Assembly: GCA_025041175.1 (NCBI GenBank)
Contig: JAKCFJ010000003.1
Location: 1-64,000 of the forward strand
Origin: Halobacteriales archaeon YIM A00010
Lineage (GTDB): Archaea; Halobacteriota; Halobacteria; Halobacteriales; Haloarculaceae
DNA length: 64,000 nt
Reading direction: 5' to 3'
In this document: positions 54,651-62,998 of the stretch, one piece after another
How positions within the stretch are numbered: position 1 is the first letter of the stretch
How the letters are laid out: every line of letters starts with the position of its first letter
Translations under genes and position numbers: made by a program
The notes under the pieces: generated by a model
Told to the model about the DNA's origin: nothing
The model's input: the letters and a program-made list of their open reading frames with translations, nothing else
Databases searched by the model: none

Positions 54651-55000
54651 TTACTTGCTCGCTGGCGCTGGCTCGGTAACGGTGGGACGTCCCGGGCGGC
54701 CTGGTTTGCAACGACGGGCTGAACGCTGGTCGCCGTAGGGACTACGGTCTCCCCGGGTGTTGATTCGGCACTGCTCGTGCCTATCTCTGCTTTCTTGCCC
54801 TCGCGTCTGAGGACGTTTCATGCGGTCGCCAGAACGCACACATTCTGGCTGGCAGCCAGATGTAATCTGGCGACGGCGTTCTCGTCCCGATCTGACTCGG
54901 GCTACATGCAGGTCACGAGTGTTCGCGGACCCACAGCGGTCCGTCTCGACGCCACACCGAGCGTACTCTTTGGTGGTTCCTGTTGGGACCACCGCGACAA
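54651..55000 (-). pseudogene. IS200/IS605 TnpB C-terminal fragment with hairpin insertion
   Basis: Reads TGTTKEYARCGVETD, then in a second frame PLWVREHS and in a third ESDRDENA. These are the zinc-ribbon and last RuvC Asp region of TnpB. After the hairpin block at 54827-54875 it resumes as NVLRREGKKAEIGTSSAEST to PSQRQRASK and a stop. The two halves would join as DENAA..NVL, as in intact TnpB. Confidence 0.75.
54827..54875. repeat. Hairpin array 7 (two hairpins) inside TnpB debris
   Basis: 54829-54848 (outer stem CCAGAA, loop CGCACACA) and 54856-54870 (stem CCAGA, loop TGTAA), separated by CTGGCAG and bordered by GTCG on one side and CGAC on the other. On the tnpB strand the order is TCG, hairpin, CTGCCAG, hairpin, CGAC, matching the layout of the other arrays. 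Confidence 0.8.
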
Positions 55001-55261
55001 AGTAGGTTCCGTCGCGTTTATTTACTCACCAACGTCGGGATTTTCGAGTGTACCGATCCCTTCGATCCCGGCCTCACATGTTTTGCCTCGGACAAGTAGG
55101 TCAACAGGATCACGGAAGATCCAGACATGCCCGGCGTGCCGGTCGAAACGATGTCCCCGGCTGGAGTGTCATATTCTGACTGGCATAGGTCACCAGCTCC
55201 GAAACGTCGAAAATGTCGAACAAATGGGTGTTGTCGGAGCCGATTAATCATCCGAGTTGGG

Positions 55262-55271
55262 GTATACTTAT
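55262..55271 (+). promoter_or_regulatory. TATA-like element of the LarA-like gene
   Basis: GTATACTTAT, 26 bases before the ATG at 55297; supports that leaderless start over the ATG at 55213. Confidence 0.5.
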
Positions 55272-55296
55272 CACGGAAGCTGCCAAGCAGTACGAT

Positions 55297-56658
55297 ATGG
55301 AAAATCGGTCATCACGCGAGTCGCTCGCAGTTTCGGAAGCGTCGATCCTCGAGGCATGCGGTGAAACAGCCTTTCCCGAAATGGGGCTCATCGAGCAGGT
55401 CTGGGAGACGGATCCCATTTCCGATGACGAAGTCGCCAATCACGCCATTGCGGCTTTGAAATCACTGGCCTTCGAAGATGTGCCGTCCGGTGGTGAGGTC
55501 GCAATCGGGGTCGGGAGTCGCGGGATCGCGAACCTCCCTACTATCGTTTCGGGAGTGATCCAGGGCGTCAAGGATCGTGGTCACGAGCCGTTCGTGTTCC
55601 CAGCTATGGGAAGTCATGGTGGTGCTAACGCGGAGGGTCAACGCGAGATGTTGGCCGAACTCGGCGTAACGGAGTCGGCGATCGGGTGTGAAATCCGCTC
55701 CAGCATGGCCGTTACCGAGGTCGGTCGTACCGCCGAACGGGATATCCCAGTCGTCGCCGACGCCAATGCGGTCGAAGCCGATGCGATCGTTCCGATAAAC
55801 CGAATCAAACCGCACACCGACTTCGACGGATCGGTTGAGAGCGGTCTCTCGAAAATGCTCGTCATTGGAATGGGGAAACAACGCGGGGCGAAAATCGCTC
55901 ACGATTGGGCAGTCGACTGGTCGTTGCGGAACATGGTCCCGGAGATTACAGCACAGTTGCTCGATGAACTGCCTGTGGTGGGTGGGGTAGCAATCCTGGA
56001 AGACCAGCGCGACGAGACAACGCTCATCGAAGGGATCCCCCCGAACGGATTCCTCGACCGCGAGAAGGAGCTTCTCGAAACAGCATACGAGATCATGCCG
56101 AAGATACCGTTTCGGGAGGTTGATGTCTTGGTTCTCGACCAGCAGGGAAAGGACATCAGCGGCCAGGGGATGGATACGAACGTCACTGGCCGCCGGCCGT
56201 TTGCTATCCAGGAGCCGGAGCCTGAAACGCCGAATATCAAACGGATCTATACTCGTACGCTCACCGAAGTGACGCATGGAAACGCAATGGGGGTGGGAGC
56301 AGCTGACTTCGTTCATCAAAATCTTCTTGCTGAGATAAACATGCCGACGACGCTTATCAACGCACTGACCGCGAGTACCACCAGAGGGGTTCGACTTCCA
56401 CCGGCCGTCGAAACCGATCGTGCCGGCCTCGCGGCGGCACTGTCGACTATTGGCGTCGTTGATCCAACAGCGGTCCGCGTCCTTCGCGGCACCGACACGA
56501 TGCATCTCCAGCGTCTCTATGCGTCCAGTGCGTTGGTCGAGGAAGCGCGGGGTCGGGACGATCTTCGGGTTCTTGAAGAGCCATCATCGATTCGTTTCGA
56601 ATCGGGCAGCTTTGCGGCGCCCTCCCCACACGAGACATCCGATGGTATCGATTCATAG
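55297..56658 (+). CDS. LarA-like (lactate racemase domain, DUF2088) protein
   Basis: 453 residues. Conserved blocks include GVGSRGIANLPTIVSGVI, FPAMGSHGGANAEGQREML, NRIKPHTDFDGSVESGLSKM and GKDISGQGMDTNVTG. This is the LarA-related superfamily; characterised members are nickel-pincer racemases or epimerases of 2-hydroxy acids, including sugar acids. This subgroup is not characterised to my knowledge. It lies beside a divergent enolase-type enzyme and two Gfo/Idh oxidoreductases. The TAG stop is formed by a TA target site and the first G of a 104-bp inserted element, so the original C-terminus may have been longer. Confidence 0.7.
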   Translation: MENRSSRESLAVSEASILEACGETAFPEMGLIEQVWETDPISDDEVANHAIAALKSLAFEDVPSGGEVAIGVGSRGIANLPTIVSGVIQGVKDRGHEPFVFPAMGSHGGANAEGQREMLAELGVTESAIGCEIRSSMAVTEVGRTAERDIPVVADANAVEADAIVPINRIKPHTDFDGSVESGLSKMLVIGMGKQRGAKIAHDWAVDWSLRNMVPEITAQLLDELPVVGGVAILEDQRDETTLIEGIPPNGFLDREKELLETAYEIMPKIPFREVDVLVLDQQGKDISGQGMDTNVTGRRPFAIQEPEPETPNIKRIYTRTLTEVTHGNAMGVGAADFVHQNLLAEINMPTTLINALTASTTRGVRLPPAVETDRAGLAAALSTIGVVDPTAVRVLRGTDTMHLQRLYASSALVEEARGRDDLRVLEEPSSIRFESGSFAAPSPHETSDGIDS

Positions 56659-56761
56659 GGACTGTTGTGAGTATTTTCGGCACGGACGTTGACTGACAAC
56701 TGCTCTGGGGGTTCACGAACCGTTCTGTTTCGCCACAGCGGTACGGAATCACAACAGTCCC
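56658..56761 (+). mobile_element. 104-bp MITE with GGGACTGTTGTGA ends and TA duplication
   Basis: Perfect 13-bp inverted repeats GGGACTGTTGTGA (56658-56670) and TCACAACAGTCCC (56749-56761), each flanked by TA (56656-56657, 56762-56763). The TA duplication is the hallmark of the IS630/Tc1/mariner group. An IS630-type transposase fragment is present at 61.5 kb, but no full donor is in the window. No coding capacity. Confidence 0.8.
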
Positions 56762-56860
56762 TATCAGACCACGACTGAATTGCGACCGATCGCTTGGATA
56801 CGTCGTCCGCCCATCGACACGCCTGGAAACAGTCGGAGGCGACTGGACAGTGGCCGTCCG

Positions 56861-58009
56861 TCAGACTCGTAGTTCGTCGACAGTGACGCGCTGCCCTTCT
56901 TTCCAGGATCGATGGCTCGCCTCAGTCAACTGAACACCTTTCACTCCCGAACGGAAGTCCCACGGGAACGGCTCGTCTGCGACGACATGGCGGATGTACT
57001 CCACCCATTGCTGTTTGAACGCGTTCTCGAACACCTGATTGTCGGGTACCGATTCCCAGTCTCCATAAAAGTCGTGTTCCGTGGGCGTGTCGGGGTTCCA
57101 TTCCGGTTTCGGCGTGTTCGCATGGTGTTGAGTTTTACACTCCCGTAACCCAGCGACGGCGCTCCCTTCGGTTCCGTCGACCTGTATTTCAAGCAGGTCG
57201 TCACGATTGACCCGTACCGTCCACGATGAGTTGAGCTGAGCGACGATGTCGTCCTCAAGTTCCATAATGGCGTAGGCCGCATCTTCGGCAGTCGCTTTGT
57301 ACTTCTCGCCGTCCTCATCTACACGCTCAGGAATATGACTCTTCCCGAGGCAACTGACCGTCCGGATCTCACCGAAGAGTTCCTCTAACACGTAGCTCCA
57401 GTGGGAAAACATGTCATCAATGATACCTCCACCGTCCTCCGAGCGATAGTTCCAAGACGGACGCTGAGCGGGTTGCAGTTCGCCGGTAAACACCCAGTAC
57501 CCGAATTCGACGCGTACAGAGAGAATATCGCCGAAATAGCCCTGGTCGATTAACCGCTTGAGTTTCATCAAACCAGGAAGCCAGAGTTTGTCCTGTACGA
57601 TTCCGTGTTTCACGTGGCTCCGTTCAGCGGTGCGTGCGACCTCTAGGGCAGTGTCCAAGTCCGTAGCTAGTGGTTTTTCACAGTAGACGTTCTTACTGGC
57701 ATTAATGGCTTTCAGGACGGCCTCGGGCCGTCGCGGCGTGATCTGCGAGTCGAAATAGAGCTCATCATCTCCTTCTAGACAGGATTCCAGATCGGGGTCA
57801 ACGGTCCACCGGTCAATATCATGCTCCTCGCTCAATGCTCGCAATTTGCGCTCGTTCCGTCCGACGAGTAGCGGGTCAGGCATTATGTACTCCCCGGTTG
57901 GTAGTTCGACGCCCCCTTCGTCACGAAGTGCTAGGATCGAACGAAGGAGATGCTGGTTCCTTCCCATTCGACCCGTCACTCCATTCATAATGATGCCAAT
58001 TTCTTGCAT
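56861..58009 (-). CDS. Gfo/Idh/MocA-family oxidoreductase
   Basis: 382 residues, cytoplasmic. The Rossmann motif at the N-terminus is GIIMNGVTGRMGRNQHL. The catalytic EKP is in VYCEKPLATD (near 110), followed by KLWLPGLMKLKRLIDQGYFG and DDMFSHWSYVLEELFG (His, about 205). This family oxidises or reduces sugars, inositols and their acids with NAD(P). It is divergent from the second Gfo/Idh gene, with MITE copy B between them. Confidence 0.88.
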   Translation of the reverse strand: MQEIGIIMNGVTGRMGRNQHLLRSILALRDEGGVELPTGEYIMPDPLLVGRNERKLRALSEEHDIDRWTVDPDLESCLEGDDELYFDSQITPRRPEAVLKAINASKNVYCEKPLATDLDTALEVARTAERSHVKHGIVQDKLWLPGLMKLKRLIDQGYFGDILSVRVEFGYWVFTGELQPAQRPSWNYRSEDGGGIIDDMFSHWSYVLEELFGEIRTVSCLGKSHIPERVDEDGEKYKATAEDAAYAIMELEDDIVAQLNSSWTVRVNRDDLLEIQVDGTEGSAVAGLRECKTQHHANTPKPEWNPDTPTEHDFYGDWESVPDNQVFENAFKQQWVEYIRHVVADEPFPWDFRSGVKGVQLTEASHRSWKEGQRVTVDELRV

Positions 58010-58393
58010 AGATTCTCCACGTCGATAGAATGAATTCTTCGAATCTTAATAGTGTTTCGATCGTTCGACGTTCGAATCATCCTCAGAGGTTGCGAGATCC
58101 GATTTGCAAGATCCGATTATGCTTTGCGATTGTGAACAGCCGTAACAGTATACCGTCGGTCATATCCATTGATACGCTACGATCGCTTGTTGGGTGAGTC
58201 GCGGTCGATTCCGTGGTGAACAGGCAATCGAGTGTTCCACGGCCCATGACCGACGGTATATACTAACTCAACAGTGTAACAGTCCGCGGAGAGCTGTGGT
58301 CTCTAACCCGAAAAGTGAATATCGCTCTGATGCATGTGATTCATTTGGTTATAATCGGTATCTTCTTATATTAGAGCAGATATTGGTACAAGC
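58010..58393. promoter_or_regulatory. Shared promoter region of two divergent Gfo/Idh genes
   Basis: 384 bases without a gene. A family-2 MITE occupies 58151-58258. TCTTCTTATATTAG (58361-58374), about 20 bases before the ATG at 58394, is the likely promoter of the plus-strand gene. Confidence 0.5.
58151..58258 (+). mobile_element. Family-2 MITE, copy B
   Basis: Perfect 13-bp inverted repeats TACCGTCGGTCAT (58151-58163) and ATGACCGACGGTA (58246-58258), 108 bp in total. The matched T-to-C change in both ends keeps them complementary. The right part (GAACAGGCAATCGAG, CGGCCCATGACC) resembles the copies at 3862 and, inverted, 59742. No clear target duplication. Confidence 0.8.
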
Positions 58394-59500
58394 ATGGGTG
58401 TGAATGTAGGCTATATCGGCGTCGACCATCATCATCGCGATCCCTATTTCGCCATCGCGAGCGGACTTGGTGTGGACATTACAGCGGTTTGTGAGCCTGG
58501 ACGGCGAATAGATCTCGATAACCTTGCTGCAATGGATGACCGTCCAGACGAAATCACGACCGAGGGACAGGACGCTGCTGGCCTCGTTGCGGGAGCGATG
58601 GTTTATGAAGATCCCCATCGTCTAGTTGCCGACAGTGGAGTCGATGTCGTTTGGATCACGTATCGAAACGATACGACGCCCTCAATCGTCGAGACCGCTG
58701 TCGACCATGGTGTACACGTTATCAGTGAAAAGCCAATCGGGCGAACCGCAGCTGATCTGGAGGCGGTAGCCAGACGAGCGAACGAGACGAACGTCACCAT
58801 CTCTCCGACGACGTTCTATCGAAAAAATCCCATTGCGATAGATCTTCGGGACAGGGTTCAGGACGGCTTCTTTGGGGATGTCTGGACGGTACAGGGACGA
58901 TTTAACGCCAGTCAACTCGTCTATCGAAACACCACACACTATATTTACGATGAAGAGACGAGCCGTGGGGGGGCTCTCCAGTGGATCGGGCCACATTGGG
59001 TTGATATGATACCATGGATACTCGACGATCCGATCACGAAGGTGAACGCTCAGTTTCACGATGCGGCCGAAGTCGATGTTGAGTCCGGTGCTGTTCTCCA
59101 GTTTGAGACCGCAGGAGGTACTCTCGGAACGTACCACACCGGCTATTATCTGAACGAACGAGGCAAGGACACTCATCTCGGCGTATACGGGTCGAATGCT
59201 CAGGCTCGGACGCCTATCCACCATGACTCGCTCCAACACGAGCCTACCGTCCCACTCGAGCTCACTGCAGGCGATTCCGATTGGTCGGGAGCTCCTCGGC
59301 GGACCATCGAGTATGAGTTCACGTATGATCGATTTCCTGCGTGGGGCGACTACGTACAAGACTACTTCGAGGCATTCTTTGAAGGATATGCGACCGGTGA
59401 TGTACCCGCGACTGTCGACGATGCGGTCCAGCTGCTTCGAGTCCTCGACGCTGCCTACGAATCCGATAACCGTGGCGAGTGGGTGGATGTCGACAGATAG
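58394..59500 (+). CDS. Gfo/Idh/MocA-family oxidoreductase
   Basis: 368 residues. The N-terminal strand is GVNVGYIGVDHHHRDPYFAI, an altered Rossmann loop in which the usual GxGxxG is missing. The EKP motif is present (HVISEKPIGR, near 117) and the substrate-domain His is in GPHWVDMIPWIL (near 205). Because the dinucleotide loop reads GVDHHH, cofactor binding may differ from normal family members. It is divergent from the other Gfo/Idh gene and precedes an IclR gene on the same strand. Confidence 0.85.
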   Translation: MGVNVGYIGVDHHHRDPYFAIASGLGVDITAVCEPGRRIDLDNLAAMDDRPDEITTEGQDAAGLVAGAMVYEDPHRLVADSGVDVVWITYRNDTTPSIVETAVDHGVHVISEKPIGRTAADLEAVARRANETNVTISPTTFYRKNPIAIDLRDRVQDGFFGDVWTVQGRFNASQLVYRNTTHYIYDEETSRGGALQWIGPHWVDMIPWILDDPITKVNAQFHDAAEVDVESGAVLQFETAGGTLGTYHTGYYLNERGKDTHLGVYGSNAQARTPIHHDSLQHEPTVPLELTAGDSDWSGAPRRTIEYEFTYDRFPAWGDYVQDYFEAFFEGYATGDVPATVDDAVQLLRVLDAAYESDNRGEWVDVDR

Positions 59501-59741
59501 ACACCGCCAAATAACTAATTATATATCATTTATGGTGGGTGATGGTAGATTGAGTGCCTAGGTTTGGCCTCAAGTCGGTTGACTAGCGGAGCAGTTACAG
59601 TACCAGTGGTGATCTCCTCTACGCTACTTTGCTCGATATGACGCCCCACGTTCGTCGAGGGCGCGGTGTTCGCTTTGCACCGCCGCTGAACTCAGTTTCG
59701 GGCTCTAAGCTCGGACACCCGGCTGTACTACTCCTTGGTGA

Positions 59742-59845
59742 TACTGTCGGTCATGGTCCGTCGACCACGCAGTTGTCCGTTCACCACGCGTCCCATCGCC
59801 GCGACACAGACCACCGTCAACCGCACGTCCGTATGACCGACAGTA
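59742..59845 (-). mobile_element. Family-2 MITE, copy C (inverted)
   Basis: Ends TACTGTCGGTCAT (59742-59754) and ATGACCGACAGTA (59833-59845), flanked by GTGA on both sides (59738-59741, 59846-59849). Its reverse complement matches copy B in the right half (GTGGTGAAC, CGGACCATGACCGACAGTA). It lies 90 bases before the IclR gene. Confidence 0.8.
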
Positions 59846-59935
59846 GTGAACCACCCAACAGATTCCCACGCGATACACTTCGGCAGTCCGTTCGACCGTC
59901 GTGAACTTTATTAGTATACATCCAATCATTCCGGT

Positions 59936-60703
59936 ATGGCACATAATAATCAAGCCAATACACTGAACACGACAATAACATCGATCGAGATACTCGAACT
60001 GCTCGAGGAGCTGGATGGTGCACGGGTGACCGAGATCGCGGAACGTATGGACGCTCCAAAGAGCACGATCCACGGCCACCTCATGACGCTGAAAACGAAG
60101 CAATTCGTGATCAAGCGGGGTGACATCTATTGTTTGGGACCGGGGCTACTCCGATTGGGAAATCACGTTCGTACTCGAAAAGAGGAATTCGTGTTGGCAC
60201 GTGAGTTCACGGAGAAATTGTTTGAGGAGACTGGCTTTCGATCGACATTCGTCGCTGAAATGGAAGGTAAAGCTGTCTTTATTCATACGGCGTCCGGGAA
60301 CAGAATGAGATGGGCGCACGAACGTCTCGGGAGCCGCCTCAATCTCCACAACACTTCCTTTGGAAAAGCGATCCTCGCCGAAATGCCCCGATCCAGAGTC
60401 GAACAGATTCTTGATAGATTCGGGATGCCCCAGGAGACGGAACACACGATCACTGACCGGGAAGTCTTGTTCTCCGAACTAGAAATGATATCTGAGCAGG
60501 GATACGCCGTCAATCACGAGGAGAATATCAAGGATCTCCATGCAATAGGGGTTGCCGCCACGGAACAGTCAGGTAACGTGATCGGCGGGTTCAGTATCAC
60601 GGGACCAAAAAATTCGTTTACCGATTCGGAGAAAAAACGCCAGTTGGCGGATATTGTTACCAAACTCGTCAACGAGTACGAACTCGAACTCTCCCTTGCG
60701 TGA
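59936..60703 (+). CDS. IclR-family transcriptional regulator
   Basis: 255 residues. The winged helix includes EIAERMDAPKSTIHGHLMTL (about 34-53) and the effector domain FGKAILAEM, GMPQETEHTITD and AIGVAATE. A TATA-like TTTATTAG at 59907-59914 lies about 22 bases before the ATG. It probably controls the adjacent Gfo/Idh, LarA-like and enolase-type genes. It is the third intact IclR protein of the window; a fourth is a fragment. Confidence 0.92.
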   Translation: MAHNNQANTLNTTITSIEILELLEELDGARVTEIAERMDAPKSTIHGHLMTLKTKQFVIKRGDIYCLGPGLLRLGNHVRTRKEEFVLAREFTEKLFEETGFRSTFVAEMEGKAVFIHTASGNRMRWAHERLGSRLNLHNTSFGKAILAEMPRSRVEQILDRFGMPQETEHTITDREVLFSELEMISEQGYAVNHEENIKDLHAIGVAATEQSGNVIGGFSITGPKNSFTDSEKKRQLADIVTKLVNEYELELSLA

Positions 60704-61489
60704 GATTTTCTCCTCGTTCACTTCGGACCCGTTTTTCGGGACTGGAATCGGCAAAGGGGCCACTCCGAATGTTCGATATATCGGAACCTTATATGCTGGA
60801 ACAATGTAACCCGAAGGTGCGGGCAGTTTGCTCCGAGCCCTGCTTGGAGCAGGCCACGGAATTTCGCCAGCCACGGCTGCACTAACGATCAGAGATACTC
60901 AGCTCGGTTCGTATGCACTCCCGATTGTGGCGCCCACTACGAGGTGAGCGAACTCCTCGAGAGGAAAACGTGTGAGTGTACGCATGATTTCGATCAAGCA
61001 AGCTATGACAACAATTCTATTGTCATAGATACTCAGAGATCATGACGGTAGTGTTGTTGTCATAGTAACGGCTTAGTCAAATTGGCGCGCATTTACATAC
61101 TTTCCTCTCGAGGAGGTCGCCCACCTGGTGCTGGGGGCCGCAACCCTCACAGAGGACGCGCATGTCGAGGAGTAGCTCGAACTCGCCGAGCGTGATGTAG
61201 GCCTTCTAATATATTCCTCTTTATATAGAATAATCTTCGACCAATCTTCTTTGTAAACCTTTGGCTCGCTCGAGTATTATCGGTTGTAAACTGTTGGATT
61301 CCGTTAATTGATTCAATACGCATCGTCGATGGGATATCAGTACTGGTAGAATTATTGGTGATTATTGCTATATAGTATAGTTCTGATAGAATCCAGCTAG
61401 ATGATTTATTATTTATATATCTGTACATAACTTAAATTATATAAATTTATATTGTAATATAAAGTGATAATAATGTTTAGACACCTTTT
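60704..61489. other. AT-rich debris with an inverted duplication
   Basis: No intact gene. A small zinc-ribbon-like sequence ending LLERKTCECT is encoded on the plus strand near 60907-60990. A related one (CEGCGPQHQVGDLLERKVCK) is on the minus strand near 61090-61190, so the segment is an imperfect inverted duplication. CTATGACAA and TTGTCATAG form a perfect 9-bp stem at about 61003-61028. Bases 61200-61470 are very AT-rich. Confidence 0.5.
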
Positions 61490-61685
61490 GCAGCCAAAAC
61501 CGAGGAATTCGTCGATCCATGCCTTCGCGAAACTCAGTCGATCGGTGAGTTGCTCGAAGAGGTTATCAACGAGAGCGCAGAATTGGGCCGCACTCTCGTT
61601 GATAAGCAGTGACACGAGCCATTCCAGCCGATTCCAGATCTGCTCGATCGGGTTCAGATCCGGTGTTCTAACCGGTCATGGTCAC
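61490..61685 (-). pseudogene. IS630-type transposase C-terminal fragment
   Basis: Encodes TPDLNPIEQIWNRLEWLV then FCALVDNLFEQLTDRLSFAK. The first block is the DLNPxE motif carrying the last catalytic Glu of IS630-family transposases. Only the C-terminus remains. This family targets TA, the duplication seen at the 56.7-kb MITE. Confidence 0.75.
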
Positions 61686-61994
61686 TCAGCCAGTAATATA
61701 GAGTTCGTCATCGACAGCGTAGAGATACCCTTTCGAGAGCAGCCGATCGAGTACGTTGTGCGCAACGGAGGCCTCGAGATCAATCTCGCTAACTGTATCG
61801 ACGGCAACCTCTCGCGAGAAGCTGTCGTCGACCGGCTCGTAATCTGCGCGCAATCGCTCCAGTGCGTCTTCCTCGATCGGTCCGAGCGGCGTTTGCTTGT
61901 TACCCATACAAAACAGAACGGTGGCTAGCACCGAGACTGTTCGGGTTCTGTCAGACGTTTCGAACGCATCGATTGCGTTACTGACTGAGCGCAT
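61686..61994 (-). CDS. Small hypothetical protein, possibly winged-helix
   Basis: 102 residues from MRSVSNAIDAF. Acidic and mostly helical, with a C-terminal segment (EASVAHNVLDRLLSKGYLYA then VDDELYITG) that looks like the recognition helix and wing of a winged-helix fold. Starts three codons upstream also exist. I do not recognise the family. It is close to, and may predate, the surrounding insertions. Confidence 0.5.
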   Translation of the reverse strand: MRSVSNAIDAFETSDRTRTVSVLATVLFCMGNKQTPLGPIEEDALERLRADYEPVDDSFSREVAVDTVSEIDLEASVAHNVLDRLLSKGYLYAVDDELYITG

Positions 61995-62130
61995 CGAGCC
62001 CACGTACGATGAGACAGCCTAGCCATCTCAGCAGCCCACTCCTAAGGGTCACCAGAGAAACGATCTCTCGCCATACGAGCACCGAGCCCACCATGGAAAC
62101 TGTAATAAAGACCAGGGCCCGTCCGAGGGC
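61978..62130 (-). pseudogene. Possible membrane protein fragment truncated by an IS end
   Basis: An open frame with a hydrophobic stretch (ALVFITVSMVGSVLVW) overlapping the start of the next small gene by a few codons. Its upstream part would cross the left end of the IS6 copy at 62131, so if it is real its N-terminus has been replaced. Low confidence. Confidence 0.3.
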
Positions 62131-62927
62131 GGTGTTCAGATACGGATGAAGGGTGGGACGGTACAATTTTTCAGTGCTCTATGCCGAAAAACTCCCGCCA
62201 CAACGGATGTTTGGACGACATCGACGTGGATGTTGTGGAGCGCGAAGCAACACCGCAACTGTTGCTGAGGCTCAGTATTCAGCTCCATCCTTCTTGATTA
62301 TCGCTTTCGGATGCAGTTATTATTCTTGAGACATTCAGTGTTGAACGGGCGCGTTCGACCGTTCACAACTGGGTGCACACGGCTGAGCTACAGCCCGAAA
62401 ATGGCCAAAGCCCGGATCACGTTACGGTTGACGATACCGTGATCCGACGCAATGACGAGCAGTAGTGGCTGTATGGTGTCGCCAGGCGAAGCCTGGCTGC
62501 TAGCCAAAACCTTCGGTTTTGGCGATGTCGCCAGAAATCGGAAATTTCTGGTTGACTCACGAGAGCACAGCTCTCGTGACCGCGGTCGATCCGAAATGAA
62601 CGAATTGCTCTATACAACGCTTGAGCCGACCACAACCACGGTTCTCGCTCATTCATTTCTTACTGAATTCGCCGAGAAACATGATGGTACCGATGCTGTG
62701 GTTCTCGTTGATGATTCACACTCAGTACAAGATGCGTGTCATCGACATGGCTTTGATTTCAGAGACGAACAGCATGAAAATCGAAACAGCGTCGAACGTG
62801 TATTCAGTGAGGTAAAACCGAAGACTTCTTCGTTCTCAAACTGTTTCAGCAATGCCCACACAGAAACTGAAAACGAGCGGCTCAGATCGTTCGCCTTTAC
62901 ATGGAATCAGCTAATCTGAACACTACC
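62131..62927 (+). mobile_element. IS6-type element remnant, copy 3, both ends visible
   Basis: Left end GGTGTTCAGAT at 62131 and right end ATCTGAACACTACC at 62914-62927 are imperfect inverted repeats. The transposase is dead: DHVTVDDTVIRRNDEQ, TAG, WLYG, then a 104-bp hairpin array. It resumes with AVDPKMNELLYTTLEPTTTT, SFLTEFAEKHDGTDAVVLVD, NRNSVERVFSEVK and TSSFSNCFSN. No 8-bp target duplication is visible. Confidence 0.8.
62479..62582. repeat. Hairpin array 3 (four perfect hairpins)
   Basis: 62482-62496 (stem CCAGGC, loop GAA), 62504-62522 (CCAAAACC, loop TTC), 62531-62551 (CCAGAAAT, loop CGGAA) and 62558-62578 (CACGAGAG, loop CACAG). Linkers are CTGCTAG, CGATGTCG and TTGACT and the block ends ACCG. 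It is inserted between WLYG and AVDP of the transposase, the codon region where arrays 1 and 4 also start. The first hairpin is identical to one in array 1. Confidence 0.88.
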
Positions 62928-62998
62928 GAGTTGCTGGTACTAACACTTCCGGTTGTAGCGCGAGTAACGAAGCGCGTTTGATACCCCACGAGGGACGA

